From Roseburia sp. (GTDB lineage Bacteria > Bacillota > Clostridia > Lachnospirales > Lachnospiraceae): a stretch of 9,676 bases of DNA. Below the pieces are notes generated by a model. It saw nothing but the letters and a program-made list of their open reading frames with translations, had not been told where the DNA came from and did not search any database. Within the stretch, counting starts at the first letter, position 1; every line of letters starts with the position of its first letter. Both the position numbers and the translations under genes were made by a program. The stretch is taken from positions 1 to 9,676 of the forward strand of contig DMYD01000010.1 in the NCBI GenBank assembly GCA_003483745.1. The letters are read 5' to 3'. Below are positions 6,038-9,676 of the stretch, piece after piece.

Positions 6038-9000
6038 TTATTTTGCTTTTACTTTCTTTGCAGAAGACATAGCTGTTTCGAAATCAGCTTTTAATCCGTT
6101 CTTACCAACTGCAACTACTTTGTAGTAGTAGGTCTTACCTTTCTTAGTTGTCTTATCAACGTAGGTTGTCTTCTTGGTTGTACCGATCTGTTTGAAACCT
6201 TTCTTAGCGTTTGTAGAACGATATACAACATATTTTTTAGCACCAGCTACTTTGCCAAGTGTAAGAGTTGTCTTACCTTTCTTAGCTGTGATCTTGGTAA
6301 TAGATGCATCTGCATTAAATACAACGCTTGCATTCTTCACAACACCGTTAGAAACAGCTGTACCATTCTCTGCATATGCAACTACATAGTAGTAATATGT
6401 TACGCCAGACTGTAACTGTCCGCCATCGATTGCAGATGTTCCAACGATTGTACCACTCCATCCTTTGTAATCATCATATTTTACAGTATTATAGTTGCTG
6501 TTCTCATCTGTATTGCTCTCTTTTACAATAGATGTACAAGCAGATGGCATGAAATATGTCTTTGTATCTTTGTTATAAATGGTTGCCGGGTTTGTGGAAC
6601 GGTATACTCTATAGTATGCAGCACCAGAAACTTTCTTCCAGCTTACTTTTACTTTTGCGGATGCAACACCGTTTGCATCTTTTACTGTAACGTTCTTTGC
6701 AGAAACGCTCTTTACATTTGCAAGGGACATTTCAGCGCTGTCACTTCTTGACCAGCTGCTCCATTTTTTGCCATTGTAAGCACGAACCTGAACAGTTACA
6801 TACTCGCCAGCTTTTAATCCTTTGATGGTGTAGTTTGCTTTTTTTGTGGAAACAACAACCGAATCATCTGTGTAAGCTTTACCCTGTGCATTGTACTTGG
6901 TATATTTTACCTCATATTTCTTTGCATATTTATCTGCATCCCAGGTAACTTTTACTTTGCTGCCGCTTAATAATGCAACCACGTTCTGTGGTGTCTGAAG
7001 ATCTAATGTCACATAAGCAACATCAAAGATATTCTTTGCATCTTTGCCTGATTTGTAAACAGCAACAACTTTGTAAGCATAAGACTCACCAGATGTTAAT
7101 TTCTTATCTGTGTATTTTACAGTCTTTGCACTGTTGACTGTCTTTACAAGTTTCCATTTTGCATTTGATGCAATTCCATTTTTCTTGGAGTAATTAGTGT
7201 CTGTAGAAGAAGTAGATGTTCTGTAAATCTCATACTTTGTGGCACCTTTTACTTTTGTCCAGGTCAGTTTTACAGAATTCTTGCTTGCTTTTACAGCTTT
7301 GACATCAATGTAGTTATCTGTGCTTGTCTCTGCTGAGAAGAATACATAATCACTGTAAACTGTCTTCTTTGTTACTGTATTGTATGCATAAGTACGTGCT
7401 TTGTAGCTGTAAGTTGTATCAGCTTTTAAGTCCTTATCTACATACTGGTCAGAAGTCGTAGTTGCGATCTTCTTATATTTCTTACCGGATTTACGGTAGA
7501 TCTCGATACCTGTCTCTTTACCAGTAAATGTCATGGTAATGCTGTTTTTCTCAGATTTGATGTCAGGTTTCTCTAACTGACCCATTTCTTTTGTTGCAGA
7601 TACTTTGTTGCTTGCTGCACTGATATCTGTAAATTTACCATATTTTACAACAGAACCATCTGCTTTTACTACCTGGTAAGGTGTGATATCTTCACGGTTT
7701 GTGCTATATTTGGAATTATCATAGGTCACTGCAACAAAATAATACTTCTTACCTGCTTCAAGGTTTTCTAAGTCGCTGCTGCTGCTGGACAGTTCATTCT
7801 GAGATCCGTCTACATCTACAAATCCAACTGTTCTCTGTGCGATCTGATATGCTTCATTTACACTATCATCATATACATAAGCAGAACCGTTTGCAGTCTG
7901 TGCATTTGCAAGATCATACAGATATGCTCCGTTATCAAATGCACTTGCATCTGTTGAATAGTAGATTCTAATGTTCGTATCATCATCAACCGGATTCCAT
8001 TTCAGGTTGAAAGAACCATCCTTGTTGTTCTCAACTTTTAATCCTGTTACAGCCTGTACATTTGCAGCATCAGAAGTTACAACAGAAACAGTTGCTGAGT
8101 ATGCACCAACAGTCGACTCATATTCATTATTTACGTCATTTACATATGCGCGAACTGTAAAATAAGTATATTTGCCATCTACAGAAAAATCTGCATATGT
8201 TTTGGCAGCAGATACAGAACTATTACTTACGCTGATATAATATGTACGAATTTCATTTCCATCCTCATCAGTGCTATAATCACAGCTATCACAATATTCA
8301 TATTTCTCACAGGCAGCCTCAAAAGCCTCATCACTGCCATAGTCTTTTCTATTTACAACTGCAACTACAGCTTTACCTGTTTTCCATGTATCGTCTGTTA
8401 CCTGAAGTTCTGTATCAGCTGAGATATAGGAAACTGTATAACCAGCAGCCTCTGCTACCGGTGCCCAAGTTACTTCTGCTTTCTTTGCGCTCTTTAATAC
8501 AGCGGCTACACCTGTTACCTGAGGAACTGTTTTCTTTGCAGCAACTACTGCTTCGTTTGCATATTCATATGCTGCTGACCAGTCACCGGTTTTTGCGATC
8601 GTGTATGTGCATTTGCCGGTCTTCGCGTCTTTTACCTGTGTATAGTAAATTGCACGTACTTCATAGATTGCTTTTTCACCGGCCGCATATAAGTTTGGTG
8701 AAATATATCCAGCTGCCTGTTCGAAAGTCTGTCCGTTATCTGCTTTGTAAGTCAGATCTGCATCCTGTCCATTGACTTTTACCTGATAACCGATATGATA
8801 CAGTTTACCATTCTGAGAAATCTCAGTTTCATTGGTTACCGGATTCCAGGATACACTATGATGTTTCTTGTCAAATGAAATCTCACTGCCTTTGCTAGCA
8901 TAGAGAGCATTGCCTGTACATATACCCTTCTCATAAACAGGAACACAGCCAACATTTGTGTAATCTTTTCCGTTTACTTCATAATATTTGACTGCTTTGT

Positions 9001-9676
9001 CTGTATCAGCCACTTTTTTACCATAAGCAGCATCAACGTCTACATCAGTACCCACTTTTCCTAACGCAACAACTTCATTCCAGCTATTAAAGTAATAGCA
9101 TTTTACTTTGTAATTGCCCGCAGTGTCATAACTGCCTTCTGAACCACAGTAGGAATAATATTTTTCATCTACCTTATACAGACCTGTAGCTGCATCTCTT
9201 TCCGGCGCCTTTGTAGTATCTGTAATAACTTTGTCTACTTTACCCCAGAGTTTACATGTATTATCACTGTAATTAGAACCATATGAATAATAGACACCAT
9301 TGTACAGATATAAGCCTGTAGCTGCATCCAGATAATCCTTTGTCTGTCCGGCTAAATTGCTGACAGAGCTGTTCTCATCCTGTTTTTCTATTGTAACATA
9401 AGAATACTCTTTCTCAACTTTGCCATCATCACTCTTAAGAGTACCGTCAGTTGCTTCTTTTCCCTCTAAGCCGATAACCTGTGATACACCTACTTCAGCG
9501 CCAAGAAGGACATCTTCTGTCTCCTCTGCAGCTTCTGTTGCCTCTGTCTCAGTAGCTTCTTCGCTCTCTGTTTCTGTAACTTTCTCGCTTGCTGCTTCGC
9601 TCTCAGTCTCTGTAACTTTCTCGCTTGCTGCTTCGCTCTCAGCTTCCGTTTCCTTCTCGCTTGCTGCTTCGCTCTC
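6038..9676 (-). CDS. Large FN3-like secreted protein, paralogue of the downstream gene (5' end outside window)
   Basis: The reading frame is open from the stop at 6038-6040 to the right edge, so 1212 codons are visible and the start and signal peptide lie beyond 9676. Visible residues (v1 at the edge) begin with an acidic stalk of 12-residue repeats (v1-v48). A linker follows, then a Tyr-rich region with repeats such as DAATGLYLYNGVYYSYGS and DAATGLYKVDEKYYSYCGS (about v113-v262). FN3-like modules then start near v264, v384, v542, v702, v790, v895, v988 and v1127. The module order and many signatures match the downstream paralogue: GSEISFDKK/LSEISFDKS, KNSVKLTWTK, SGKKYKKIAT and WDADKYA. Module 2 carries a Cys/Asp-rich insertion absent from the paralogue. 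The C-terminus is Lys-rich (AKKVKAK) with no sorting motif or membrane anchor. No enzyme domain is visible, so a structural or binding surface role is inferred. A GTG at 9053-9055 is internal and is not the start. An intrinsic terminator follows the stop codon by about 28 bases. Confidence 0.88.
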   Translation of the reverse strand, partial: ESEAASEKETEAESEAASEKVTETESEAASEKVTETESEEATETEATEAAEETEDVLLGAEVGVSQVIGLEGKEATDGTLKSDDGKVEKEYSYVTIEKQDENSSVSNLAGQTKDYLDAATGLYLYNGVYYSYGSNYSDNTCKLWGKVDKVITDTTKAPERDAATGLYKVDEKYYSYCGSEGSYDTAGNYKVKCYYFNSWNEVVALGKVGTDVDVDAAYGKKVADTDKAVKYYEVNGKDYTNVGCVPVYEKGICTGNALYASKGSEISFDKKHHSVSWNPVTNETEISQNGKLYHIGYQVKVNGQDADLTYKADNGQTFEQAAGYISPNLYAAGEKAIYEVRAIYYTQVKDAKTGKCTYTIAKTGDWSAAYEYANEAVVAAKKTVPQVTGVAAVLKSAKKAEVTWAPVAEAAGYTVSYISADTELQVTDDTWKTGKAVVAVVNRKDYGSDEAFEAACEKYEYCDSCDYSTDEDGNEIRTYYISVSNSSVSAAKTYADFSVDGKYTYFTVRAYVNDVNNEYESTVGAYSATVSVVTSDAANVQAVTGLKVENNKDGSFNLKWNPVDDDTNIRIYYSTDASAFDNGAYLYDLANAQTANGSAYVYDDSVNEAYQIAQRTVGFVDVDGSQNELSSSSSDLENLEAGKKYYFVAVTYDNSKYSTNREDITPYQVVKADGSVVKYGKFTDISAASNKVSATKEMGQLEKPDIKSEKNSITMTFTGKETGIEIYRKSGKKYKKIATTTSDQYVDKDLKADTTYSYKARTYAYNTVTKKTVYSDYVFFSAETSTDNYIDVKAVKASKNSVKLTWTKVKGATKYEIYRTSTSSTDTNYSKKNGIASNAKWKLVKTVNSAKTVKYTDKKLTSGESYAYKVVAVYKSGKDAKNIFDVAYVTLDLQTPQNVVALLSGSKVKVTWDADKYAKKYEVKYTKYNAQGKAYTDDSVVVSTKKANYTIKGLKAGEYVTVQVRAYNGKKWSSWSRSDSAEMSLANVKSVSAKNVTVKDANGVASAKVKVSWKKVSGAAYYRVYRSTNPATIYNKDTKTYFMPSACTSIVKESNTDENSNYNTVKYDDYKGWSGTIVGTSAIDGGQLQSGVTYYYYVVAYAENGTAVSNGVVKNASVVFNADASITKITAKKGKTTLTLGKVAGAKKYVVYRSTNAKKGFKQIGTTKKTTYVDKTTKKGKTYYYKVVAVGKNGLKADFETAMSSAKKVKAK
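8891..9340 (-). other. Tyr-rich three-repeat region of the upstream FN3 protein
   Basis: Three related segments lie between the stalk and the first FN3-like module. Two begin DAATGLY, then six or so residues, then YYSY; the third is more diverged (AVKYYEVNGKDYTNVG). Each core is about 15 residues and looks like a beta-hairpin carrying aromatic residues, followed by a variable spacer. The region contains several Cys. I know of no named family for it. The same arrangement occurs in the paralogue. Confidence 0.6.
9581..9676 (-). repeat. 36-bp in-frame tandem repeat encoding an acidic stalk
   Basis: A block equivalent to ttctcgcttgctgcttcgct recurs with period 36 at 9581-9604, 9617-9640 and 9653-9676. 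The 12 bases between copies are less conserved. On the minus strand this encodes repeats of ESEAASEKVTET and its variants, and a degenerate copy continues to about 9533. The array runs off the window edge, so the total copy number is unknown. It lies between the unseen signal peptide and the folded domains, like the Thr/Glu stalk of the paralogue. Confidence 0.9.

Noticed and set aside
9053..9055. GTG as start of the upstream FN3 protein
   Set aside because: The frame is open to the right edge with domain-like sequence (Tyr repeats and stalk) continuing upstream, and no ribosome site precedes this GTG. It is an internal Val codon.
9533..9676. CRISPR-like regular repeat
   Set aside because: The repeat is in frame in a coding region with conserved 12-base gaps and no unique spacers.

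Overview
The window looks like chromosome of a low-GC Gram-positive bacterium, most likely a gut Clostridium-type Firmicute (Lachnospiraceae-like). I infer this from the AT-rich coding style, the strong AAGGAG-type ribosome sites, the consensus TTGACA / 17 bp / TATAAT-like promoters, a RadA protein of Firmicute type, and very large secreted fibronectin-III-like proteins typical of that group. The family-level assignment is an inference, not a measurement.

Everything I can support is on the minus strand, so the biological order runs right to left. At the right edge (6038-9676) is a secreted giant protein whose N-terminus lies outside the window. It has an acidic 12-residue tandem repeat, then a Tyr-rich repeat region, then about eight fibronectin-III-like modules. 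It ends at a strong intrinsic terminator (5970-6010). A separate sigma-A-type promoter (5913-5941) then drives a complete paralogue (1898-5866, 1322 aa). This has the same layout: signal peptide, Thr/Glu-rich stalk, three Tyr-rich repeats, eight fibronectin-III-like modules and a Lys-rich C-terminus. A second intrinsic terminator (1846-1882) separates it from radA (385-1770), a complete DNA-repair / recombination ATPase with its own promoter.

The left 384 bases hold no gene. They contain a near-perfect 63-base inverted repeat just after radA, then two complete very strong promoters and a third -35 box at the window edge, all firing leftward. The tandem, nearly consensus layout resembles the control region of an rRNA (or tRNA) operon that would lie just left of the window.

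Functionally, the two large proteins are probably surface or secreted structural / binding proteins. No catalytic domain is visible in either. RadA is a housekeeping gene that happens to be the neighbour. The most original material is the paired, co-linear FN3 proteins with an unnamed Tyr-rich N-terminal repeat and no recognisable wall-anchoring signal.
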